From assembly GCF_024006985.1 (NCBI RefSeq), contig NZ_JAMXIB010000008.1, forward strand, positions 59,716-123,715: 64,000 nucleotides of DNA. Reading direction: 5' to 3'. The notes beneath the pieces are model-generated. The model worked only from the letters and a program-made list of their open reading frames with translations, had not been told where the DNA came from and did not search any database. Source of the DNA: Robiginitalea marina. Its GTDB lineage: Bacteria; Bacteroidota; Bacteroidia; Flavobacteriales; Flavobacteriaceae. Of this stretch, positions 44,275-53,555 are shown piece after piece. A program made the position numbers and the translations under genes. How positions within the stretch are numbered: the first letter of the stretch is position 1; the number at the start of each line of letters is the position of its first letter.

Positions 44275-45654
44275 ATGGAAACCGAAGTTCTCGCCCGGAT
44301 CCAGTTTGCCTTCACCGTTGCCTTCCACTATATCTACCCGCCCCTGAGTATTGGCCTGGGCCTGCTGATGGTGATCTTCGAGAGCATTTACCTGCGAACA
44401 CGCAACCCCGAATACCATGCCCTGGCAAAGTTCTGGACCAAAATCTTCGCCCTGACCTTTGGGATCGGGGTGGTGACCGGGATTGTGATGGAATTTGAGT
44501 TCGGCACCAACTGGGCCGTGTATTCCCGCTATGTGGGCGACGTGTTCGGCAGTGCCCTGGCCGCGGAAGGGATTTTCGCCTTTGCCCTGGAGAGTGGGTT
44601 CCTGGGCGTCCTCCTGTTCGGGTGGAACCGCGTCAAACCCTGGGTCCACCTGGTGGCCACCGTAGGGGTATTCCTGGGGTCCATGTTTTCGGCGATCTGG
44701 ATCGTGGTGGCCAACAGCTGGCAGCAAACCCCTGCCGGGTTCCACATTGTGGGGGAAGGGTTACAGGCCCGGGCAGAAATCACGGATTTCTGGGCCATGG
44801 TCTTCAACCCGTCGAGCGTGGACCGGTTGCTCCACGTCTGGCTTGGGGCCTTCCTGGCCGGGGCGTTCCTGGTACTCAGCGTACACGCCTACTACCTGCT
44901 GAAAGGCCGTTTTATGCAAATTTCCCAAAAGGCCTTTAAAATAGCCCTGGTGGTGGCCACGATTTTTTCCCTGGGACAACTGCTGACCGGGCACCATTCC
45001 GCGGACGGGGTGGCCAAAAACCAACCCGCCAAACTCGCTGCCCTGGAAGGGCATTTCGAGGCCAGCGCCCCGGCGGATATGTACCTGCTGGGCTGGGTCG
45101 ACAAGGATAAGCAAACCGTCACAGGGATCAAAGTGCCCGGGGGCCTGTCATACCTGCTGGAATACGATACCGAGGTCCCGGTAACCGGGCTGAATGCCTT
45201 CCCGGAAGACGAGCGTCCCCCACAGGTGAATGCCGTCTTCCAGTTTTACCACATAATGGTGGCCATCGGCATGGCGCTCATCCTGCTTACCCTGCTGGCC
45301 TGCTACCAATGGGGGCGGGGGCGCCTCTTTCAAAAGCGATGGCTGCTTTGGGCGTTTGTTTTTGCCGTCCTCCTGCCCCAGATTGCGAACCAGGCCGGCT
45401 GGTTCGCCGCGGAAATGGGGAGGCAACCCTGGGTTGTTTATGGCCTGCTGCGCACCTCGGATGCCTTTTCCCAATCCGTTACGGAAAACCAGATCTTGTT
45501 TTCCTTAATCCTTTTCTTCCTGGTCTATGCCCTCTTGCTCGTGCTTTTCCTGTACCTGTTGCACAAGAAAATCCATCACGGGCCTTACGACGAGGAACCC
45601 GGGGAAGGAAGGCCGCGTACCCGCGAGATTGCGGAAATGCTCACCAAAAACTGA
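44275..45654 (+). CDS. cydA: Cytochrome bd quinol oxidase subunit I
   Basis: The 459-residue membrane protein matches CydA: the N-terminus has His18 in VAFHYIYPPLSIG, a haem ligand position, and EFGTNWAVYSR with the following helix is conserved. The short quinol loop resembles the cyanide-insensitive (CIO-like) subtype. With CydB it oxidises quinol and reduces oxygen to water with high affinity, without proton pumping. I chose ATG 44275 because the longer open frame upstream runs through the terminator and operator. The operator suggests induction at low oxygen or by redox stress. Confidence 0.95.
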   Translation: METEVLARIQFAFTVAFHYIYPPLSIGLGLLMVIFESIYLRTRNPEYHALAKFWTKIFALTFGIGVVTGIVMEFEFGTNWAVYSRYVGDVFGSALAAEGIFAFALESGFLGVLLFGWNRVKPWVHLVATVGVFLGSMFSAIWIVVANSWQQTPAGFHIVGEGLQARAEITDFWAMVFNPSSVDRLLHVWLGAFLAGAFLVLSVHAYYLLKGRFMQISQKAFKIALVVATIFSLGQLLTGHHSADGVAKNQPAKLAALEGHFEASAPADMYLLGWVDKDKQTVTGIKVPGGLSYLLEYDTEVPVTGLNAFPEDERPPQVNAVFQFYHIMVAIGMALILLTLLACYQWGRGRLFQKRWLLWAFVFAVLLPQIANQAGWFAAEMGRQPWVVYGLLRTSDAFSQSVTENQILFSLILFFLVYALLLVLFLYLLHKKIHHGPYDEEPGEGRPRTREIAEMLTKN

Positions 45655-45660
45655 TCGGAT

Positions 45661-46698
45661 ATGGAAACGTTCCTCGGGATTGATTACCCAACCTGGTGGT
45701 TCCTCGTGGTAGGAGCCCTGTTCTCCGGTTATGCCATCCTGGATGGTTTTGATTTCGGGGCGGGGGCCTGGCACCTGTTCTTCAAAAAAGAAAAAAGCCG
45801 GCGGATCGCCCTGAATGCCGTTGGGCCGGTTTGGGACGGGAATGAAGTCTGGCTGGTCATCGGGGGCGGGGCCCTTTTCGCCGGGTTCCCGGTCATGTAC
45901 GCGACCTTTTTCTCCTCCCTCTACATCCCGTTCATGCTATTTTTGGTCTTTATTATTTTCCGGGCCGTGGCGATCGAATTCCGCAGCAAGGAACCGATGG
46001 TCTGGTGGAGAAAGACCTGGGACACTACCTACAGCATTTCCAGCATCATGCTGGCCTTCCTGCTCGGGGTGGTGCTCGGCAATGTGCTGCAGGGGATACA
46101 GATCGGACCCGATTACCAGTACGCCGGCAGCGGGTTCTTTGAATTCCTGAACCCCTATGCGCTGCTCACCGGGGCTACCACCCTTTCCCTTTTTATGATG
46201 CACGGGGCCATCTTCCTGCTCCTCAAGACCGAGGGGCAACTCTATGACAAAATCCAGTCGCTGCTTCGGCGCGGGATGGTTTTTTTCATGGTAAGCTTTG
46301 GGATCACCACCCTGTATACGCTGCTCTACATCCCCCACCTCTCCGATGATTTCCAGCAGGAACCCCTGCTGTTTGTGATACCGCTGCTGACCTTTCTGAG
46401 TATTGCCAACGTACCCCGGCTGGCCACCCGAAAAAAATTCCGGTTGGCCTTCTTGTTCTCGTCCCTCACCATTAGTTTTCTGCTGGTGCTCGTGGCCGTG
46501 GAACTCTACCCGGTCCTGTTGCGCTCAAGCCTGAATCCGGCCTATGACATTACGGTCTACAATGCGGCCTCCTCGACCAAATCGCTGAAGATCATGATGG
46601 TCATTGTAGCGATCGGGGCCCCGCTGGTGGCGGGGTATACCCTGTTCGTTTACCGCACCTTCCGTGGAAAGGTAAAACTGGACGAAACCAGTTATTAA
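45661..46698 (+). CDS. cydB: Cytochrome bd quinol oxidase subunit II
   Basis: The 345-residue protein has about eight membrane spans and the family motif AILDGFDFGAG near residues 23-33, with WDGNEVWLV further on. It is the partner of CydA, six bases downstream. No CydX-like small ORF was seen after it. Confidence 0.95.
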   Translation: METFLGIDYPTWWFLVVGALFSGYAILDGFDFGAGAWHLFFKKEKSRRIALNAVGPVWDGNEVWLVIGGGALFAGFPVMYATFFSSLYIPFMLFLVFIIFRAVAIEFRSKEPMVWWRKTWDTTYSISSIMLAFLLGVVLGNVLQGIQIGPDYQYAGSGFFEFLNPYALLTGATTLSLFMMHGAIFLLLKTEGQLYDKIQSLLRRGMVFFMVSFGITTLYTLLYIPHLSDDFQQEPLLFVIPLLTFLSIANVPRLATRKKFRLAFLFSSLTISFLLVLVAVELYPVLLRSSLNPAYDITVYNAASSTKSLKIMMVIVAIGAPLVAGYTLFVYRTFRGKVKLDETSY

Positions 46699-46735
46699 GA
46701 AAACCGCCCGGCCTCAGGAACGGGATTTCGATTCG

Positions 46736-46749
46736 GTAACCCAGATTGC
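46736..46749. promoter_or_regulatory. Degenerate Crp/Fnr-like site upstream of the DUF2202 gene
   Basis: GTAACCCAGATTGC has one perfect half (GTAAC) and two mismatches in the other. Its centre lies 30.5 bases before TATTTAAC (46773), a poor -7 element. The spacing copies the other sites but the match is weak. Confidence 0.3.
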
Positions 46750-46790
46750 TGACCACCACTGTTAAAAGCCCGTATTTAACAAAAAATACT

Positions 46791-47426
46791 ATGACCCTCA
46801 CTTCTTCCCTCCACCTGCGAGGGCTCCTTGCGGGCCTCCTTGCGCTTGGCCTAACGAACCTTTCATGCGACTCCGACGGTGATGCTGCAGATGAAACCAT
46901 CACAACGGAACAAACCCTCGGGCCTGAGGACCAGCAAGCCCTGCTATACCTGCTGGAAGAGGAAAAGCTGGCCCGGAACGTCTATACCTACCTGGGTTCC
47001 CTGTGGGGGGGCCGGATTTTCGACAATATTACCCAAAGTGAAATCCAGCACGTGGGGTCTGTGGAAGGACTGCTGACAACCTATGGCGTGGACTATGAAT
47101 CGCTGCCTCCCGGTGCATACAACAACGAGGAGTTGCAGGGCCTGTACGATGCCCTGGTCGCCCGGGGAGAAGCGGATTTGGAAGCGGCCCTGGTTGTGGG
47201 CTGCACCATTGAAGATCTCGATATTGTAGATCTGCAAGCCATGATCGACCAGACTTCCGTTCCCGCCCTGACTGGGGTCTACAGCAGCCTGCAATGCGGT
47301 TCCCGAAACCACCTGCGCGCCTTCAGCGCCAGCCTGGAAGCCCTTGGGGCTTCCTACACCCCCCAATACCTCAGCCAGGAAGCGTACACCGCCATCCTGG
47401 AGTCTGGCAGGGAAACCTGTAACTGA
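46791..47426 (+). CDS. DUF2202 ferritin-like lipoprotein
   Basis: The 211-residue protein has a lipoprotein signal (LGLTNLSC) and a DUF2202 domain: LLYLLEEEKLARNVYTYL, then QSEIQHVGSVEGLLTTYGV, and a later ECTIED-like segment with two conserved cysteines (VVGCTIED, LQCGSRNH). The Glu-Glu-Glu and Glu-His pattern resembles ferritin-like di-iron proteins. Function is unknown. It follows cydB by 92 bases. Confidence 0.85.
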   Translation: MTLTSSLHLRGLLAGLLALGLTNLSCDSDGDAADETITTEQTLGPEDQQALLYLLEEEKLARNVYTYLGSLWGGRIFDNITQSEIQHVGSVEGLLTTYGVDYESLPPGAYNNEELQGLYDALVARGEADLEAALVVGCTIEDLDIVDLQAMIDQTSVPALTGVYSSLQCGSRNHLRAFSASLEALGASYTPQYLSQEAYTAILESGRETCN

Positions 47427-47509
47427 CGAACCACTTGGTAAGGTTCCTTTTTTCCGTATTACCCCAATCCCGGACAGGTCTGTCGGCCTTTACCCGTGTT
47501 CCAGCCTAG

Positions 47510-47523
47510 GTAACGAAAGTTAC
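47510..47523. promoter_or_regulatory. Palindromic operator upstream of the TolC-RND operon (Crp/Fnr-like)
   Basis: GTAACGAAAGTTAC has GTAAC and GTTAC halves around GAAA. The centre lies 29.5 bases before TAATTTTG (47546-47553), a perfect -7 element. Third site with this spacing. Confidence 0.6.
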
Positions 47524-47545
47524 TGTAAGGCGCGGAATACCGGGG

Positions 47546-47553
47546 TAATTTTG
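47546..47553 (+). promoter_or_regulatory. -7 element of the TolC-RND operon promoter
   Basis: TAATTTTG matches TAnnTTTG exactly, 21 bases before the ATG. No TTG at the usual -33 distance. Confidence 0.55.
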
Positions 47554-47574
47554 GCCCAAACAAAAACGACGAAC

Positions 47575-48891
47575 ATGTCCAGAGTCCTACTCCGACTGAT
47601 GATCTTCCTCCCGGGGCCCCTGGCCCTGTTGCAGGCCCAGGAAGTGCCGATTTCCCAACAGGAAGCCTTAACCCGCGCCCTGGAGGCCAACACCGGCCTG
47701 AAGATTGCCGGGGCCGATTTCGAACAGGCACGGGCCGATTACCGGCAAACGCGGTCGGTGTTCCTGCCCAGCATCAGCGCCTCCCACACCGGCTTCACGA
47801 CCACCAACCCCCTGATGGCTTTTGGTTCCCGCCTGAACCAGGAAGTATTGCAGGCCTCCGATTTCGACCCGGCCCGGTTAAACGACCCCGACCGGACCGA
47901 TAACTTCGCGACCCGGCTGGAGGTGTACCAGCCCGTGGTCCAGGTCTCAGGCCTGTACCAACGGCAGGCTGCGCGCCTGAAAATGGAAGCGACGGCCCTG
48001 CAGCGCGAGCGGAGCCGCGACTACCTCGCCCTGGAATCCCGGAAGGCCTATATGCAATTGCAACTGGCCTACAAGGGGGTCGGGGTCCTGGAAAAAGCCC
48101 TGGAAGCGGCAACGGCCAACGAAAAGATCGCAGCAGACCGGTTCCGGGAAGGCCTGCTGCAAAAGGCTGACCTGCTGGCCGCCTCCGTTCGCGTGGGGGA
48201 AGTGAGCAACCAATTGCAGGCCGCCCGCAGCCAGGTGGAAAATGCCTCGGATTACCTCGGCTTCCTGATGAATGCCCCCCAACCCGGCACCTATCGCCCG
48301 GCAGATAGCCTGGCAAAGGTGCCCTACGAACCCCGGCTGCAAGACGCAGTACCCGAAAACCGGCCCGACCTGCAGGCGGTAAAACTGGCTTCCGAGGCCT
48401 ACCAGAAAGCCTACCAGGCCGATAAAATGGCCTTTTTACCCACCCTGAACGCCTTCGGGTCGTATGAATTGTTCGACGACGAACTGTTCAGGACCGGAGC
48501 CAGTGGCTATACCCTTGGGGCCCAACTGAGTTGGGACCTCTTCAAGGGGTCGCAACGGTTGGCAAGGGCCGAAAAGAGCAAGGCGGAACTCCGGAAATCG
48601 GAGCTGGAATGGGAACAATACCAGGCCCGCAGCAATATGGAACTGGCCCGGGCCCAAAGGAATTTCGAAGATGCCCGCCTTAACCTGGAAACCAGTGAAC
48701 AGGCCCTGCGGCAATCAGGGGAGTCGCTTCGCATCCGGACCAACCGATATGGGGAAGGCCTGGAGAAAACCGCAGACCTCCTGTTCGCGGAAACCCAGTA
48801 CGCGCAAAAACAGCTGGAGTACTACCAAACCCTTTTCGAATATAATTACGCCCTGGCGTACCTGGATTTTTTAATGCAGGATAATCCATAA
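47575..48891 (+). CDS. TolC family outer-membrane efflux protein
   Basis: The 438-residue protein has a signal peptide ending LLQAQ and the paired long-helix repeats of TolC channels (ALEANTGLKIAGADFEQARAD, then ETSEQALRQSGESLRIRTNRY). It forms the outer-membrane duct of the efflux system encoded downstream. I chose ATG 47575 because the longer frame upstream passes through the promoter. A Crp/Fnr-like operator precedes it. Confidence 0.91.
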   Translation: MSRVLLRLMIFLPGPLALLQAQEVPISQQEALTRALEANTGLKIAGADFEQARADYRQTRSVFLPSISASHTGFTTTNPLMAFGSRLNQEVLQASDFDPARLNDPDRTDNFATRLEVYQPVVQVSGLYQRQAARLKMEATALQRERSRDYLALESRKAYMQLQLAYKGVGVLEKALEAATANEKIAADRFREGLLQKADLLAASVRVGEVSNQLQAARSQVENASDYLGFLMNAPQPGTYRPADSLAKVPYEPRLQDAVPENRPDLQAVKLASEAYQKAYQADKMAFLPTLNAFGSYELFDDELFRTGASGYTLGAQLSWDLFKGSQRLARAEKSKAELRKSELEWEQYQARSNMELARAQRNFEDARLNLETSEQALRQSGESLRIRTNRYGEGLEKTADLLFAETQYAQKQLEYYQTLFEYNYALAYLDFLMQDNP

Positions 48892-48939
48892 ATAAATCTT
48901 CCGGATCCCGCGGATCCATCTCCCTAATACAATGGAATC

Positions 48940-50025
48940 ATGAAACGATCAAACCTGTTTTTACTCACCTTAGCTGCCACACTTTTCTCTTCGGGCTGCG
49001 GGGATTCTTCCACTCCTGACGCCAACGGCAACATGTCCCCGGTAGCGGTCAGGGTGGTCCCGACCGGGGCCGGCCAGGAGCCCGCCTTCCTAACGATCAG
49101 CGGCAAGGTGGAAGCCGGGCAAAGCGCCCGGGTAAGTACGCGGATGATGGGGTACATCACCCGCATCCATGCCAGGGTTGGGGAAACTGTAAACGAAGGT
49201 CAACTCCTGGTCTCCCTCCAAAATGAAGGCTTGCAGGCGAAAACAGCCCAGGCCCGGGCCGGGGTGGCCGAGGCGAAGGCCGCTTATGAAAATGCCCGGA
49301 AAGATTTCGAGCGGTTCCAGAACCTCTATGCCTCCGAAAGTGCCTCCCAAAAGGAACTGGACGATATGGCGGCCCGTTTTGAAATGGCTGCCGCCCGGCT
49401 GAATGCGGCCCGCGAAATGGAAAACGAAGTGGAAGCCGAAGGGTCATACGTCCGCATCCGGGCGCCTTTTTCGGGGGTAATCACCCAGAAATATGCCGAA
49501 GAAGGGGACCTGGCCAGCCCGGGAATGCCCCTGTTGGGCCTGGAGAACCCCGGACGCTTCAAGGTGAGCGCCCTGGTACCCGAGAATGAGGTTAGCAGGG
49601 TACGGGAGGGCGACACGGCCAGGGTCCTCATCAAATCCCTGGGCCTGCAAGTCCCGGGAACCGTAAGCGAGCTGAGCTCCTCCGCCATGGCCACAGGAGG
49701 GCAATACCGGGTGACGATTAGCCTTCCCAAACCAGTGGAAGGGCTCCGCTCGGGCATGTATGCCAGTGTCCGCTTCCCGGGCCAACCCAAAGCAGGGCCA
49801 GCCCGGGGGTCCCTGTTGATCCCCCGCGAAGCCATAGTGACCCAGGGCCAGCTCACCGGGGTCTACACGGTCAGCCAAAGCCAGACAGCCCTGTTGCGCT
49901 GGCTCCGCCTGGGCCGGGAATACGGGGAGCAGGTGGAAGTGCTTTCCGGACTCCGGCCCGGGGAAACCCTGATCATTTCCGCCGAAGGAAAACTCTATAA
50001 CGGGGCCCCGCTCCGGATTCAGTAA
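48940..50025 (+). CDS. RND periplasmic adaptor (membrane fusion) lipoprotein
   Basis: The 361-residue protein has a lipoprotein signal (LFSSGC, Cys near residue 20), a lipoyl-like domain (GYITRIHARVGETVNEGQLL), a helical hairpin (AKAAYENARKDFERFQNL) and a beta-barrel (VRIRAPFSGVI). It links the inner-membrane pump to TolC. It lies 48 bases after the tolC-like gene. Confidence 0.91.
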   Translation: MKRSNLFLLTLAATLFSSGCGDSSTPDANGNMSPVAVRVVPTGAGQEPAFLTISGKVEAGQSARVSTRMMGYITRIHARVGETVNEGQLLVSLQNEGLQAKTAQARAGVAEAKAAYENARKDFERFQNLYASESASQKELDDMAARFEMAAARLNAAREMENEVEAEGSYVRIRAPFSGVITQKYAEEGDLASPGMPLLGLENPGRFKVSALVPENEVSRVREGDTARVLIKSLGLQVPGTVSELSSSAMATGGQYRVTISLPKPVEGLRSGMYASVRFPGQPKAGPARGSLLIPREAIVTQGQLTGVYTVSQSQTALLRWLRLGREYGEQVEVLSGLRPGETLIISAEGKLYNGAPLRIQ

Positions 50026-50041
50026 CCAGAAGATTCTAAAG

Positions 50042-53000
50042 ATGAAAGACGGATTAGCCGGCAAAATCGCCCGAGCCTTTATAGATTCCAAACTCACCGT
50101 ACTGCTGATGATCGTCTTCATGGTCATCGGGGTGTACAGCTCCTTCCTAATCCCCAGGGAGGAGGAGCCCCAGATCGATGTCCCCATGGCAGACATCTTT
50201 GTCCGCTACCCGGGGGCCAGCCCTGAGGAAGTGGAATCGCGGGTGGTCAAGCCCCTTGAAAAACTGGTCTTCAACATTCCCGGGGTGGAATACGTGTACG
50301 CCACAGCCAGCCAGGGACAGGCCATGGTGATCGTGCAGTTCTACGTGGGGGAAGACATTGAGCGCTCCTTTGTGAAGCTGTACAACGAGATCAACAAACA
50401 CATGGACATAATGCCCCGGGGGGTTAGTTTCCCCCTGGTGAAAACCCGGGCCATTGATGATGTCCCCATGCTGGCCCTCACCCTGTGGAGCGAAACCTAC
50501 GACGACTTCCAGTTGGGAAAAATGGCCGGGGAACTGGCTGAAGAAATCGAAAAAGTGCCGGAAGTTTCGGTGACCAAACGGATTGGGGGCCGAAGCCGCG
50601 AGTTGCGCATTGTCCTGGATAAGGACCGGCTGGCCGCCAGCGGGCTGGATTTTGCCGCAGTGGCTGAAACGGTACAGGGTGCCAATACCCAGGCCCACGC
50701 CGGCAGCTTTGACCGGAACGATACGGAATTCCTGGTGAAAAGCGGTGGGTTCTTCCGGTCGGCCCAGGAGGTGGAAAACCTTATTGTCGGGGTCCAGGAC
50801 GGGCATCCGGTGTACCTGAAGCAAATCGCCTCGGTGGTGGATGGCCCCGAGGTGCCGGTGAATTACGTTTCCATGGGCTTCGGGCAGGCGGGCGCCCGGG
50901 GCGCGGACTACCCTTCGGAGTACCCGGCCGTAACCATTTCGGTGGCCAAGCGCAAAGGGGCCGATGCCATGAAGATTTCCCAGGTGATCCTCGATAAGGT
51001 GGAAACCCTCAGGCAAAACCTCATCCCCGATGACGTCCATGTGGAAGTGACCCGGAATTACGGGGAAACGGCCTCCCAAAAGGTTTCGGAACTCCTGATG
51101 CACCTGATCGGCGCCATTGTGGCTGTGACCCTGGTGGTGATGCTGGCCATGGGGCTGCGGGGGGGCCTGGTCGTCTTCCTTTCGGTGCCCATCACCTTCG
51201 CCCTGACCCTGTTGAGTTATTATATGCTCGACTACACCCTGAACCGGATTACCCTGTTCGCCCTGGTATTCGTTACGGGAATCGTAGTGGATGATTCCAT
51301 CATCATTGCCGAAAACATGCACCGGCACTTTAAAATGAAGCGCCTACCCTTTAAGCAGGCCGCCCTGTATGCGATCAACGAGGTGGGCAACCCCACCATC
51401 CTGGCGACCTTTACCGTGATCGCCTCGGTCCTGCCTATGGCGTTTGTCTCCGGCCTGATGGGACCCTATATGTCGCCCATGCCCATCGGGGCGTCCATCG
51501 CCATGATCCTGTCGCTGTTTGTGGCCCTGACCATCACCCCCTACCTGGGGTACCTCCTGCTCAGGGAAAAAGACAAAGAAGGGTCTAAGGACCCTGGACA
51601 GGGTTCAGAAGACCTGCAGAAGACCTTTATCTACCGCTGGTATGAGCGCCTGGAAAAACCCCTGATCGAGAACCGCAAAAAACGATACCTGTTTTTGGGG
51701 ATTACCGTGCTGTTGCTGCTTGGGTCGGTCGCCATGTTCTTCACCCGCGCCGTGGCGGTGAAGATGCTCCCTTTTGACAACAAGAACGAGTTCCAGGTGG
51801 TCATCGACATGCCCGAGGGCACCACCCTGGAACGCACCGCGGTGGTCGCCCGGGAAATCGGGCAGTACCTGGGCACCCGGCCCGAGGTGGTGAATTACCA
51901 GGCCTATGTGGGCACCTCCGCCCCGATTACCTTCAACGGCCTGGTGCGCCACTACGACCTGAGGGGGGGCAGCAACATGGCCGACATCCAGGTAAACCTT
52001 ACAGACAAACACGACCGGTCGGCCCAGAGCCACGACATCGCAAAAGCCCTGCGCCCGGAAATCCAGCGGATCGGGGCGGCCTACAACGCCAATGTGAAGC
52101 TGGTGGAAGTGCCCCCGGGGCCCCCGGTCCTCTCCACCATCGTAGCCGAGGTTTACGGGCCCGATTACGACCAGCAGATTGTACTTGCCGATTCCCTGCA
52201 GCAGCTCCTGGCCCGGACCCGGGATGTGGTGGATGTGGACTGGATGGTGGAAGAACCACAGGTGGAATTCACCTACCAGGTAGACCGTGAAAAATCGCTG
52301 CGTTACGGGGTAGCCCCGGGCCAGATTACCCGGAACATGCACCTGGCCCTTTCCGGGGAGCCCATCAGCGCCCTGTACGACGAAAAAGCCCTGGACCAGG
52401 TGGGGATGGTGCTGGCCCTGGATGAAAAAGAAAAGGCGTCCGTGGCGGATATTTCCCAGCTCCAGGTCCGCTCCGGCCAGGGGGGGGTGGTACCCCTGGG
52501 CGACCTGGTGGAGATACAGGAAGGACAAAAACCCTACAGCATCTACCGTAAAAACCTCAAGAGGGTGGTGTATGTGCTGGCCGACATGGCCGGGGAACTG
52601 GAAAGCCCGGTATATGCGATCCTGGGCATGGAAGAACGCCTGAAGGCCCTTCCCCTGCCCCCGGGGTACACCCTGGAGGAACGCTACCTGAACGCCCCGG
52701 AGTACGAAGATGACTTTACCGTGAAATGGGACGGGGAATGGCAGGTGACCATGGAGGTTTTCCGCGACCTGGGCCTGGCCTTTGCCGGGGTGATCGTCAT
52801 CATCTACATCCTGATCGTGGGCTGGTTCCAGAACTTCAAGGCCCCGGTGGTCATGATGGTGGCCATCCCCCTCTCACTGGTGGGGATCGTGATCGGACAC
52901 TGGTTGTTGGACGCCTTTTTTACGGCCACCTCCTTTATCGGGATGATTGCCCTGGCGGGCATCATGGTGCGGAACTCCGTGTTGCTGATCGATTTCGTAA

Positions 53001-53248
53001 ACCTGCGCGTGGCCGACGGGGTCCCCCTGAAGCAAGCAGTGATCGAAGCCGGGGCGGTGCGCACCACCCCCATCCTGCTTACGGCCGGGACCGTGGTCAT
53101 CGGGGCCTTTGTGATCCTGTTTGACCCCATTTTCCAGGGGCTGGCCATCTCCCTTATGGGGGGGACCATTGCCTCCACGGTACTGACCTTACTGGTGGTG
53201 CCCCTGGTGTATTACCTCATAGAGCGAAAAAACCATAAAGAAGAGTAA
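50042..53248 (+). CDS. RND efflux pump permease
   Basis: The 1068-residue protein has the RND architecture: two halves of six spans with large periplasmic loops. The fourth-span motif GIVVDDSIIIAEN carries the Asp-Asp pair used for proton relay. Residue pattern suggests the HAE1-like hydrophobe/drug branch rather than heavy metal. Substrate is unknown. It starts 16 bases after the adaptor and is followed by a PII-like gene. Confidence 0.93.
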   Translation: MKDGLAGKIARAFIDSKLTVLLMIVFMVIGVYSSFLIPREEEPQIDVPMADIFVRYPGASPEEVESRVVKPLEKLVFNIPGVEYVYATASQGQAMVIVQFYVGEDIERSFVKLYNEINKHMDIMPRGVSFPLVKTRAIDDVPMLALTLWSETYDDFQLGKMAGELAEEIEKVPEVSVTKRIGGRSRELRIVLDKDRLAASGLDFAAVAETVQGANTQAHAGSFDRNDTEFLVKSGGFFRSAQEVENLIVGVQDGHPVYLKQIASVVDGPEVPVNYVSMGFGQAGARGADYPSEYPAVTISVAKRKGADAMKISQVILDKVETLRQNLIPDDVHVEVTRNYGETASQKVSELLMHLIGAIVAVTLVVMLAMGLRGGLVVFLSVPITFALTLLSYYMLDYTLNRITLFALVFVTGIVVDDSIIIAENMHRHFKMKRLPFKQAALYAINEVGNPTILATFTVIASVLPMAFVSGLMGPYMSPMPIGASIAMILSLFVALTITPYLGYLLLREKDKEGSKDPGQGSEDLQKTFIYRWYERLEKPLIENRKKRYLFLGITVLLLLGSVAMFFTRAVAVKMLPFDNKNEFQVVIDMPEGTTLERTAVVAREIGQYLGTRPEVVNYQAYVGTSAPITFNGLVRHYDLRGGSNMADIQVNLTDKHDRSAQSHDIAKALRPEIQRIGAAYNANVKLVEVPPGPPVLSTIVAEVYGPDYDQQIVLADSLQQLLARTRDVVDVDWMVEEPQVEFTYQVDREKSLRYGVAPGQITRNMHLALSGEPISALYDEKALDQVGMVLALDEKEKASVADISQLQVRSGQGGVVPLGDLVEIQEGQKPYSIYRKNLKRVVYVLADMAGELESPVYAILGMEERLKALPLPPGYTLEERYLNAPEYEDDFTVKWDGEWQVTMEVFRDLGLAFAGVIVIIYILIVGWFQNFKAPVVMMVAIPLSLVGIVIGHWLLDAFFTATSFIGMIALAGIMVRNSVLLIDFVNLRVADGVPLKQAVIEAGAVRTTPILLTAGTVVIGAFVILFDPIFQGLAISLMGGTIASTVLTLLVVPLVYYLIERKNHKEE

Positions 53249-53249
53249 G

Positions 53250-53555
53250 ATGAAACTGGTAATCGTAACAGCAGTAGAACAGTTCAAGGGCGATGTCCTC
53301 CGGCTTTTCAAGCAGGCCGGCATCGAGAGTTTCAGCGGTTCGGAAATCGACGGCTACAAGACGGCCCCTTCCCTGATGATGGCCCGGAGCTGGTTTCCCG
53401 GGGAGCGGGGGGGGAACGAATCCAGCCTGTTTTTTTCATTTACAGACCAGGGGCACATCGAGGGCCTTTTCGGCCTGATCCGGGCCTTTAATGCCACCCT
53501 GGAAACCAACAACCCGATCAAGGCCGTGGTGGTACCTATCGAACAATCGATCTGA
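53250..53555 (+). CDS. PII-like ferredoxin-fold protein of the RND operon
   Basis: This 101-residue protein follows the pump gene by one base. MKLVIVTAVEQFKGDVLRLFKQAGIESFS and the later KAVVVPIEQSI look like the first and last strands of a ferredoxin-like fold, similar in length and pattern to PII/DUF3240/CutA-type proteins. PII-like proteins that bind metals or nucleotides are encoded beside RND pumps in other bacteria. It could sense the pump's substrate or regulate its activity; this is inference, and the T-loop is not recognisable. Confidence 0.7.
   Translation: MKLVIVTAVEQFKGDVLRLFKQAGIESFSGSEIDGYKTAPSLMMARSWFPGERGGNESSLFFSFTDQGHIEGLFGLIRAFNATLETNNPIKAVVVPIEQSI

Noticed and set aside
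47344..47574. N-terminal extension of the second TolC gene
   Set aside because: It runs through the end of the DUF2202 gene, the operator and the promoter.
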